Positions 24,377 through 31,336 of a stretch of 31,336 nt of DNA are shown in pieces. This DNA is from Sphingomonas sp. (lineage in GTDB: Bacteria > Pseudomonadota > Alphaproteobacteria > Sphingomonadales > Sphingomonadaceae): positions 1 through 31,336 of the forward strand of contig QFPK01000025.1 of NCBI GenBank assembly GCA_003248865.1. The letters run 5' to 3'. Numbering within the stretch: the stretch's first letter is position 1; every line of letters starts with the position of its first letter. The position numbers were made by a program, and so were the translations under genes. The notes below the pieces were generated by a model. That model was given only the letters and a program-made list of their open reading frames with translations, made no database searches and was not told the origin of the DNA.

Positions 24377-24633
24377 GCACTTGTTTCCTGTCTGGCTCGA
24401 GCGACGGTCTCTGCAAGATAAGCCATAACGCTGTCGAGACTTGTGAGCTTCACGAGATCGGATTCGGGAATGGACAAGTTAAACTCGCGCTCGAGACGAA
24501 CAAGGACCTCGAGTGAACTAAGGGAATCAAGTCCCAGATCATGCAGAAAATGCGCCCCAGGGACTATAACGTCCTCATCGACGTCGATCGCGTCAGCGAT
24601 GAGCGCCCGGACGCGCTCCAAGCCGATCGTCAT
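24373..24633 (-). CDS. Acyl carrier protein 2
   Basis: An 86-residue ACP with the site LGLDSLSSLEVL, Ser37. First gene of the minus-strand run. ATG 24633 is preceded by GAGAGGGG at good spacing; the frame extends upstream to 24870, but without a ribosome site and with a non-ACP sequence. Two distinct ACPs next to three KS pairs suggest division of labour (for example initiation versus elongation), which is inference. Confidence 0.92.
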   Translation of the reverse strand: MTIGLERVRALIADAIDVDEDVIVPGAHFLHDLGLDSLSSLEVLVRLEREFNLSIPESDLVKLTSLDSVMAYLAETVARARQETSA

Positions 24634-24733
24634 CAAGGACCCCTCTCGCTCGCCGGAGCCGTCGCCCTCCCAGCATCCACAGAAAACTGCAGACCATGCA
24701 CACAGGCAACTTTTCACTGGCAGTAATACTTTC

Positions 24734-24761
24734 ACTATTCGCGCGGCCATCGCATTGTCAA
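24734..24761 (-). promoter_or_regulatory. Candidate promoter of the ACP/KS operon
   Basis: On the minus strand a perfect -35 TTGACA (24761-24756) is followed after 16 bases by AATAGT (24739-24734; four of six consensus bases). The leader to ATG 24633 would be about 95 bases. The 12-mer CACTATTCGCGC (plus strand, 24733-24744) overlaps the -10 box and is shared with the region upstream of the exporter operon, so it could be an operator. Confidence 0.42.
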
Positions 24762-25408
24762 GCGACGCCTCGGGTTCAAAATATGCAGCTGGCAATAGCA
24801 GTCCGGCATGAGGATTATGAACGGCTGCAGGCCCGGGCCGCGTTGAAGCGATGCGGCCACAACGCAGCATCTGGTCATATCCGGCATGGCAGATGCCGCC
24901 TGATTCCAGGAATAGTGCCCAGACTTCCGCAGCTTACTGCCGGAAAGGTGTCGGCGCTCCGGGAGGTGGTCAGGGGTAGTTTGCTGGCGAACCTTGCCGC
25001 AAACATGCGCCGCCCCGCGGTCGCGTCGACATCTGACAATTCATTTGGCACAGCAAGTTACATTAGTCGGTCTCTAGCGACCCCCTTCGTTGTAAGCTGG
25101 TTTTCCTTAGGCAAAATAGAGCCATGACAGACGGTTGGCGATCCTGGAGTATAGATTCCCGCCTATGTATTGACTACTATAGTGACAAAAGGACATCGGA
25201 TCGCTTTTTTCTTCCGCAGGCTGAGCAATGAGAAATCCGCACGGTACGGCCGGGTAGACATTCGCACAATTTGAACCTCGCAGGGCATGGACAAGCTTTG
25301 CGGTTTGCGGCTGAATCAGCCTGTGCCAAGTCCTGATGCCGGGATGAGTGAAGGTTAGCGGTCGTGGCAATGCGATCCCGACATCCTTCAATAGCGACCG
25401 GGCCGAAA

Positions 25409-25429
25409 AGACAGGCCTCGAACCTGTCT
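25409..25429. promoter_or_regulatory. Dyad AGACAGG-N7-CCTGTCT upstream of NRPS promoter
   Basis: Perfect 7-bp inverted repeat with a 7-base spacer, 23 bases before the candidate -35 box of the NRPS genes. Size and place fit the binding site of a dimeric activator. It is not the usual lux-box arrangement, and no T-run follows, so it is unlikely to be a terminator. Confidence 0.4.
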
Positions 25430-25452
25430 GCTTCGAATACATGCGGTCCGGC

Positions 25453-25482
25453 TTGACAGCAGAAAAACACGGCGGGCATATA
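25453..25482 (+). promoter_or_regulatory. Candidate promoter of the NRPS operon
   Basis: A perfect -35 TTGACA (25453-25458), an 18-base spacer and a weak -10 CATATA (25477-25482). The leader would be about 130 bases to the GTG at 25618 or about 30 bases to the GTG at 25522. A weak -10 with a dyad upstream suggests an activator-dependent promoter. Confidence 0.38.
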
Positions 25483-25617
25483 CCTCGAGGTTCAACGTTG
25501 ATAGCATTCCGATAGCATACTGTGGCGCCGTTCGACGCGTTCGGGCTGGGTGCCACGGCTCTTGATAGGGCGGGCTCAAAGGCACCGGGGGCATGGCCTC
25601 TGCGGTTCGGAGGCAGT

Positions 25618-28600
25618 GTGGGCGCAAGCGTGGGTTCCGATTGGCTGCCATTGCATCCCTTTCAAGAGGGCATTCTGCTCGATCAGGCGCGAGACTTCCT
25701 TGATCCGCGGTACAATACCGGCGGCTGTTTTCGCATGCCTGCTGGCACGGATGCGGCACGACTGATCGAGGCGTTGATGTGCTGCAGCGAACTGAACGAG
25801 TCGCTGCGTATCCGGGTGGGTTTTCACGGAGAGACACCTGCACTTCGGTTCGCAACTGATCTGCCGCCCGTCCACAGGCTTTTGCTGCCCGACGAGGACG
25901 CCGCCTTGGCCTATATGCAGGCCCGGATGGTGCAGCCGTTCGACCTGCGCCGAGATGGTCCTGTGGCCGATTTTTCACTTGTCGAACTTGCCGATGGCGG
26001 GTTGCTGCTGTTCATTCGCGCGCACCATATCGCGATTGACCAGGGCGGCTTCCGGGCGCTGATGGCTTCGCTCGACGAATGTTATCGCGGAGCGCCGGCC
26101 GCGACCCCCAGCTATGCTGACCGGATCGTCAGTGCGCAGGCCTATCTGCGCTCTGCCGAGTACGCAAAGGACCAGTGCCGCTGGCAGACATGGCTGGCAG
26201 AGCATGCCGATCGGCTGGGCGGTGCCTTTCCCGCTATCGCTGCGACCGAAACCGGTCGTGGACGGTCGGTAGCCAATCTGTCGCAGGATCACCGGGTTGG
26301 CCTCGAGCGGCTTTCCGGGAGTCTCGGCGTCAGCCGGGTGCATGTCAGCCTGGCGGCTCTGTCGGTCTGCCTCGCAGGATTCTTCCGCCAACTTCACTTC
26401 ATCGCCGGAATGCCTGTCCACGGTCGCGTCAGCCAGCGTGATCGCCGGCTGGTGGGGCCCCTTGTCAACGTTGTGCCGAGCATGATTCGCTATGATCCGG
26501 CCATCACAGTCGCGGAATTTCTGAGCGGCATTCGCAATGAGGTCATGCGCGATCTGCGCCTGCGCGCTTTTCCCATGCACCGGCTGCAGCGTCTGTTCCG
26601 TGCAGCCGGCCGCAGGGAGCGCTATGCCTTTTGTGTAGCTGTGACGGATTTTCCTGCGGATACCGCGGTGCCGTTTGCGGACGGGATTGCGATGGGGACG
26701 CCGCTCGATGCGCAGCATGAATTGCTGCCTCTGCATCTGATCTGGCGCGCCAACCCTGGTGGCGGGCCTTCGAGCCTGGAGGCGGAATACAGCCGGAGTG
26801 CGTTCACGCCGGAACTGATCGATCGCCTGCTGCAGGCATTTGCAGACCTGATTCTGCAGTTTTCCGAGAAGCTGTCCGATCCCGTGTCATCCCTGCAACT
26901 CGTCGCAGCGGAAACCCGGCGGCATCTGCTGTCGGATTTGGGCGATGCGCCGCCGACGCCACCGCGCGCCACGCTGGTGCATTCGGGGTTTGAGGCCTGG
27001 GCACAGCGCGAACCCGATCGCCTTGCGCTGGTGCAAGGCGATTGCCGCATCAGTTACGGTGCGCTCAATGCCCGCGCCAACCGGATCGCCCATCTGCTGA
27101 TCCGGTCCGGTGTTGGCCTGGAGGATCGGGTTGCGGTGTGTGTCAACCGTGGGCCGGAGATGATTGCCGCGGTGCTTGGCGTACTGAAAGCAGGTGCGGC
27201 CTATGTGCCGCTCGACCCCGCCTATCCGGCGCAGCGCCTGGCGCAGATGCTGGACGACAGCGCACCGGCCCTTCTGATTACACAAGAGGCGTTGCAGGAT
27301 CGGTTCTCCTCCCACGCCGTTCGGCGGCTGAGCCTCGACGCGGCGACGGAACTGCTGGCGGGCGTGCCCTGCGACAATCCGATCCCTGTCGCTGTCCATC
27401 CGGCCAATCTCGCCTATGTGATCCATACCTCCGGGAGCACCGGCCGCCCCAAGGGCGTTGCAATGTCCCATGGCGCGGTCTGCAATCTGCTTGCCTGGCA
27501 TCAGACGGAGCTGCCGGCGACCGCCGAGGTTGCGCTGCAATTTGCAGCGCTTGGATTTGATGTCGCCTTTCAGGAAATCCTGACGACGCTGGTCGATGGC
27601 GGGTCGCTGGTGCTGCTCGACGAGTCCGACAGGCGCGATCCCGTGCGGCTGCTGCGGCTGCTCGGCGACGAAGGCGTTACGCGGGCTTTCCTTCCACCCA
27701 GTGCGATGTCAACGCTCGCTCAGGCTGCACGCCGAGGCGACATGTCCGCCCTGGTGCTCCGCGACGTGATCTGCGCGGGCGAACCTCTGAAGATAGACGA
27801 CGAGATCAGGGCCCTGTGCGCGGGTCCGCCGACAATTGGCGTTCACAACCATTACGGTCCGACCGAGAGCCATGTCGTCGCAGCCGACCGGCTTGCGGGG
27901 CTGCCGCCAAGCTGGCCGGCGTTGCCCCGGCTGGGCGTTCCGGTCGCCAATTCCCGAATATATCTCCTCGATCCAGATCTGCGGCTGTCGCCCCTCGGCC
28001 AGATCGGCGAAATCTATATCGGCGGTCCCGGGTTGGCCCGCGGCTATCTCGGCAGGCCAGCAGCAACGGCGGAACGGTTCCTCGCCGATCCCTATGCCGG
28101 CGGTCCGGGGGCGCGCATGTATCGGACCGGCGATCTTGGCCGGTGGGATGCGGCCGGACGGCTCGAGTTCTTGGGGCGTTGCGACAATCAGGTAAAGCTG
28201 CGTGGCCATCGCGTCGAACTGCAGGACGTCGAAGCCGCACTTGAACAACTGCCCGCGGTCGCAGAGGCAGTGGTCTCGGTCCAGGCCGACCCGGGCGGCG
28301 AGGCGCGGCTGATCGCCCATATCCGTCCGGCGGAGGGCGTCACGTTCAACGCAGCGGCAATCCGTGAAGCTGCCGCAGCGTCCTTGCCGCCGCATATGGT
28401 GGCGGCCGCCTTCGTCAGGGTGGATGCCTGGCCCCTGTCGGTGAACGGCAAGATCGATCGATTGCGGCTGCCGGCACCGGATCGGGATGACACAGGGGCA
28501 AGGGACTATGCCCCGCCCGTTGGCGAAACCGAGACTGTCATTGCCGGAATCTGGTGCGACGTAATCGGACTTGACCGGGTTGGTCGGCATGACGAATTCT

Positions 28601-28833
28601 TCGAACTGGGGGGTCACTCGCTGCACGCTGTCCGGATCGCGATGCGGATGAGCGACCTGTTTGGCACCGATCTCGAAATGTCGCTGTTCAGCCGCGAACC
28701 GACTGTCGCCTTGCTGGCGGAGGCAGTCGTCGAAAGGACGCTGGAGCGGTTCGACGCCGCTGAGGTGGCGCGCCTGCAGGCCCAGATCGAAGCAATGTCT
28801 CCCGACGAACTCGAAAGCTTGCTGGCCAAATGA
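25618..28833 (+). CDS. NRPS module 1: starter C - A (Pro-like) - T
   Basis: Single-module NRPS of 1071 residues. The condensation domain (about 5-435) carries HHIAIDQ at 136-142: the catalytic His is kept but the usual Gly of HHxxxDG is Gln. Being the first module with an N-terminal C domain, it probably acylates the first residue. The A domain (about 460-950) has TSGSTGRPKG from 604, NHYGPTE, YRTGDLGR and NGKIDR. Residues read by eye at the specificity positions are D-V-Q-F-I-A-H-V-V-K, close to proline codes I remember. The T domain has GGHS with Ser1001. A helical tail (MSPDELESLLAK) resembles a docking segment. GTG 25618 has GGAGG four bases upstream; GTG 25522 is an alternative lacking a ribosome site. 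The stop overlaps the next NRPS start. Confidence 0.9.
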   Translation: MGASVGSDWLPLHPFQEGILLDQARDFLDPRYNTGGCFRMPAGTDAARLIEALMCCSELNESLRIRVGFHGETPALRFATDLPPVHRLLLPDEDAALAYMQARMVQPFDLRRDGPVADFSLVELADGGLLLFIRAHHIAIDQGGFRALMASLDECYRGAPAATPSYADRIVSAQAYLRSAEYAKDQCRWQTWLAEHADRLGGAFPAIAATETGRGRSVANLSQDHRVGLERLSGSLGVSRVHVSLAALSVCLAGFFRQLHFIAGMPVHGRVSQRDRRLVGPLVNVVPSMIRYDPAITVAEFLSGIRNEVMRDLRLRAFPMHRLQRLFRAAGRRERYAFCVAVTDFPADTAVPFADGIAMGTPLDAQHELLPLHLIWRANPGGGPSSLEAEYSRSAFTPELIDRLLQAFADLILQFSEKLSDPVSSLQLVAAETRRHLLSDLGDAPPTPPRATLVHSGFEAWAQREPDRLALVQGDCRISYGALNARANRIAHLLIRSGVGLEDRVAVCVNRGPEMIAAVLGVLKAGAAYVPLDPAYPAQRLAQMLDDSAPALLITQEALQDRFSSHAVRRLSLDAATELLAGVPCDNPIPVAVHPANLAYVIHTSGSTGRPKGVAMSHGAVCNLLAWHQTELPATAEVALQFAALGFDVAFQEILTTLVDGGSLVLLDESDRRDPVRLLRLLGDEGVTRAFLPPSAMSTLAQAARRGDMSALVLRDVICAGEPLKIDDEIRALCAGPPTIGVHNHYGPTESHVVAADRLAGLPPSWPALPRLGVPVANSRIYLLDPDLRLSPLGQIGEIYIGGPGLARGYLGRPAATAERFLADPYAGGPGARMYRTGDLGRWDAAGRLEFLGRCDNQVKLRGHRVELQDVEAALEQLPAVAEAVVSVQADPGGEARLIAHIRPAEGVTFNAAAIREAAAASLPPHMVAAAFVRVDAWPLSVNGKIDRLRLPAPDRDDTGARDYAPPVGETETVIAGIWCDVIGLDRVGRHDEFFELGGHSLHAVRIAMRMSDLFGTDLEMSLFSREPTVALLAEAVVERTLERFDAAEVARLQAQIEAMSPDELESLLAK

Positions 28834-31336
28834 CGCAAAGCGGAGCGCAAGCCTTGGGCAATCTGACCATCCTGCAAAAGGAACTGCTGCTCAAGCGGCT
28901 TCGCGCCGAAGCGGCGGCAGGTCCGACGCCGCCGGCCGAGGTGCCAATTCGGGTTCGGGATCGCAGCGAGCTATGTCCGTTGTCGCCGATGCAGGAGCGG
29001 CTGTGGTTTCTGGATCAACTGAACCCTGCGGCCGGACGGGCCTACAACATGGCTGGCGCCCTGCGGCTGGAGGGCGACCTCGATCGCGCCGCTCTTGCGC
29101 GCGCGCTCGATGCCCTTGTCGCCCGACATGAATCGCTGCGCACAACCTTCCCGATGGCCGGCGGAGTTCCCACGCAGCACGTCGGCCCGGACACCCAGGG
29201 CTGCGAGCTGGCCTATTGCGATTTGTCCCTGTTGGGCGAAGAGTCGCGGGGGGAGGCGCTCGCAGAACTGTCCGCGGTCGAAGCTGCGTGGACCTTCGAT
29301 CTGGCGTCCGGTCCGCTGTTGCGCACGACGCTGGTGCGGCTGGAACCGCGAGATCATGTCCTGCTGATCAGCCAGCATCACATTATCTCGGATGGTGTTT
29401 CGATCGGAATTTTCCTGCGGGAACTCCGGCTGCTCTTCGACGACTTCGCGCTCGGGCGGCCGGCGTCCCTGCCACGGCTGGCCCTGCAATATGTGGATTA
29501 CGCGGCCTGGTGTCGCGAGCACGCTGACGCTTCAGCACAGGCGCGTCGAGCCGATTTCTGGCGGACCTATCTGGAAGGCGCGCCGAGCCTGGTCGAACTG
29601 CCTTTCGACCGTCTGCGGCCGCCCGTGCCGAGCTACGAGGTTGACCGAGTGCCGCTGGAGCTGCCCGCCGATCTGGTCGCGCAGCTCGGCGCGCTGGCGC
29701 GTCGGAACGGCGTCACGCCGTTCATGACGCTTCTGGCCGGCTGGTCGCTGCTCCTGTCACGGTTGAGCGGGCAGAAGGACCTGGTAATCGGGACGCCCGT
29801 AGCCAATCGCGGTCGGCGCGAGATCCAGGGGGTGATGGGCTTTTTCGTGAACACGCTGCCCGTGCGCGTGCGGCTCGGCAAGAATGCGAGCGTCCGCTCG
29901 CTGCTGGCCGAGGTGAAGGCGCAAACCCTGGCGGCCTACGACAATCAGGAATTGCCGTTCGAGCAGATTGTCGAGACGGTGCAGCCGACCCGCAGCCTTT
30001 CGCACTCACCGCTGTTTCAGGTCATGCTCGCCTACAACGAGGCGCCCGGCCTGCCGCAGTCGGAGACCGGCCTGAGATTTGAACGCGTCGATGTGCCCGC
30101 CGCGGCTGCCAAGTTCGATCTGGTATTGTTGCTGGAGGCGGATGGGAACGCGATCAGGGGAAAGCTGGAATATGCGGCCGACCTGTTTGATCCGGAGACG
30201 GTTCGTCAGATCGTCGAGCGCTTCTCGCTGGTGCTGTCGGCGATGGCCAAGGATGAGGATCAGCTCGCCGATGGGGTGCCGATCCTCTTGCCGGGCGAAA
30301 GCAAGCGCCTTGTTGTCGATTGGAACGCCACCGCATCCGACTATCCCCGCGAAGAGCGGCTGGACACCTTGTTTGAGGCGCAGGTCCGGCGGACGCCCGA
30401 TGCGATTGCATTGACCGCGGACGACGGGACGCTGAGCTATCGCGAACTCGACCGGCGTGCCAACGCCCTGGCAAATCGGCTGCGTGCGCTCGGCGTCGGG
30501 CCGGACACGCTCGTCGGCGTCTGTCTGCCTCGCAAGGCCGATCTCCTTGTCGGGTTGCTCGGAATCCTGAAGAGCGGTGGCGCCTATCTGCCTCTGGACC
30601 CCGGTTATCCGCGCGAGCGTCTGGCGACAATTCTGGAAGAGGCATCACAACCCGCCATCGTCACAACCCCCGCTCTGGCCGCTCAGCTTCCCGGAGGCAG
30701 CGCGCACATCTTTCTCGACCATGGCAGCGACGCACGGGTCGACGATCCACCTTCACGAGCGGCCGCCTCCAGCGACGCGCTCGCCTATGTGCTGTTCACC
30801 TCGGGTTCGACCGGGCGGCCTAAGGGTGTGGCCCTCAGCCACAGCGCGGTGCCACTTTGGGCCTGGTGGCGTGACGCGTTTGGCGATCAAACGCTGGGCA
30901 AAGTCTTCGCGACCACCTCGATCAGCTTCGATCTGTCGGTGTTCGAATTGTTGCTGCCGCTGTGTTCTGGGGGGGAAGTGGTCCTTGCCGAAGGTCCGCT
31001 GACGCCGCCGCCCGACGGCGTGATGCTGATCAACACCGTTCCTTCGGCGGCCGGGGAACTGCTTCGCAGCGGAGCGATCCCGGACAGCGTCCGGATCATC
31101 AACGTTGCCGGAGAGCCGCTGCAGCGCGAGCTGGTGCAAGCGCTGTATGATGGAACCCGTGCAGATCGGGTCGTGAATCTTTACGGTCCGACGGAAGGCA
31201 CCACTTACTCGACCTTCGCTTGCGTCGATCGCCGAGGGGCGAGTGTTCCGATTGGTCGTCCGATTGCGAACACGCGGGTTTATGTTCTGGACGCGGGTCT
31301 TGAGCCGGTTCCTGTTGGGGTGGCCGGGGAGCTTTA
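28830..31336 (+). CDS. NRPS module 2: C - A (Ala-like), truncated by window edge
   Basis: Begins with ATG overlapping the preceding stop (ATGA) and stays open to the last base. A helical N-terminal segment (LTILQKELLLKRLRAEA) looks like a docking helix for NRPS 1. The C domain has the canonical HHIISDG (His183, His184, Asp188), so a normal peptide-bond-forming domain. The A domain begins at about 510; TSGSTGRPKG starts at residue 657, and LYGPTEGTT follows. Specificity positions read D-L-F-N-N-A-L-T-Y (last position outside), matching an alanine code I recall from cyanobacterial NRPSs. No epimerase or ketoreductase insert is seen before the cut. The T domain and any later modules and thioesterase are beyond the window. 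Confidence 0.92.
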   Translation, partial: MTQSGAQALGNLTILQKELLLKRLRAEAAAGPTPPAEVPIRVRDRSELCPLSPMQERLWFLDQLNPAAGRAYNMAGALRLEGDLDRAALARALDALVARHESLRTTFPMAGGVPTQHVGPDTQGCELAYCDLSLLGEESRGEALAELSAVEAAWTFDLASGPLLRTTLVRLEPRDHVLLISQHHIISDGVSIGIFLRELRLLFDDFALGRPASLPRLALQYVDYAAWCREHADASAQARRADFWRTYLEGAPSLVELPFDRLRPPVPSYEVDRVPLELPADLVAQLGALARRNGVTPFMTLLAGWSLLLSRLSGQKDLVIGTPVANRGRREIQGVMGFFVNTLPVRVRLGKNASVRSLLAEVKAQTLAAYDNQELPFEQIVETVQPTRSLSHSPLFQVMLAYNEAPGLPQSETGLRFERVDVPAAAAKFDLVLLLEADGNAIRGKLEYAADLFDPETVRQIVERFSLVLSAMAKDEDQLADGVPILLPGESKRLVVDWNATASDYPREERLDTLFEAQVRRTPDAIALTADDGTLSYRELDRRANALANRLRALGVGPDTLVGVCLPRKADLLVGLLGILKSGGAYLPLDPGYPRERLATILEEASQPAIVTTPALAAQLPGGSAHIFLDHGSDARVDDPPSRAAASSDALAYVLFTSGSTGRPKGVALSHSAVPLWAWWRDAFGDQTLGKVFATTSISFDLSVFELLLPLCSGGEVVLAEGPLTPPPDGVMLINTVPSAAGELLRSGAIPDSVRIINVAGEPLQRELVQALYDGTRADRVVNLYGPTEGTTYSTFACVDRRGASVPIGRPIANTRVYVLDAGLEPVPVGVAGEL

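Larger units (their letters stand above)
24634..25617. promoter_or_regulatory. Divergent intergenic control region
   Basis: About 980 bases between the ACP-led operon and the NRPS genes with no believable gene; the frames seen are short and lack ribosome sites. It holds two candidate promoters facing outward and several dyads: CGGCAT-N5-ATGCCG (24882-24898), ATTCC-A-GGAAT (24903-24913), a TTCCGCAG/CTGCCGGAA hairpin with one bulge (24925-24945) and AGACAGG-N7-CCTGTCT (25409-25429). An A/T-rich palindromic ACTATAGT stands near 25176. No regulator gene is encoded in the window, so control is probably by a factor elsewhere. Confidence 0.6.

Noticed and set aside
12422..24633. Canonical aryl polyene cluster
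   Set aside because: KS/CLF, dehydratase and ACP genes are similar in type, but ammonia-lyase, AMP-ligase, acyltransferase, LolA and MMPL exporter genes are missing, and the operon is divergent from NRPS genes.
25177..25479. 100-residue minus-strand frame in the divergent control region
   Set aside because: No ribosome site and no family resemblance; it overlaps the promoter and dyad candidates.
27709..28626. 305-residue minus-strand open frame
   Set aside because: Antisense to the A and T domains of NRPS 1, which have all core motifs.
1..31336. CRISPR arrays, tRNA or rRNA genes, insertion sequences
   Set aside because: Looked for spaced repeats, tRNA cloverleaf elements near the integrase, and transposases; none were found.

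Overview
This window joins two unrelated blocks. Positions 1-4807 are the right part of an integrated filamentous phage (inovirus). From about 5.2 kb to the right edge is a biosynthetic gene cluster that appears to pair a multi-ketosynthase, highly reducing type II polyketide system with a nonribosomal peptide synthetase (NRPS). The host is Gram-negative: there is a MacA/MacB-type exporter, an S12-family hydrolase with an export signal, and an inovirus morphogenesis module. The cluster is GC-rich and the phage block visibly less so. The integrase with its small upstream protein looks like the alphaproteobacterial (for example sphingomonad) type, but I judge taxonomy by family resemblance only.

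Layout: (1) 77-4807, plus strand: adsorption protein, DUF2523-type membrane protein, Zot/pI assembly ATPase, short secretin-like exported protein, small 58-residue protein, tyrosine integrase. (2) 4808-5221: no recognisable gene. (3) 5222-5659, minus: small membrane protein, divergent from a membrane-anchored S12 serine hydrolase (5865-7148). (4) 7327-12425, plus: membrane fusion protein, ABC ATPase, two FtsX-type permeases and an Sfp-type phosphopantetheinyl transferase. (5) 24633-12422, minus: a 12-kb run of 15 tightly packed genes: two ACPs, three KS/KS-like pairs, alpha/beta hydrolase, double-hotdog thioesterase-like protein, DsbA/HCCA-isomerase-like protein, two FabA/FabZ-like dehydratases, a ketoreductase and an MFS transporter. 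(6) 24634-25617: divergent control region with two candidate promoters and dyads. (7) 25618-31336, plus: two NRPS genes, the first C-A-T with a proline-like A-domain code, the second C-A... running off the window with an alanine-like code.

Working model (inference): the ACP-bound chain is built by KS/CLF pairs, reduced by the FabG-like enzyme, dehydrated by a heteromeric dehydratase and perhaps cis/trans adjusted by the DsbA-like isomerase, giving a polyene-type acyl chain. The starter condensation domain of the first NRPS would join it to Pro, then Ala, then residues encoded beyond the window. The PPTase primes the ACP and T domains. The MacAB-like ABC system and the MFS protein are export candidates. 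The S12 hydrolase could mature the product outside the cytoplasm. No malonyl-CoA:ACP transacylase, acyl-CoA ligase, ammonia-lyase or regulator gene is visible here.
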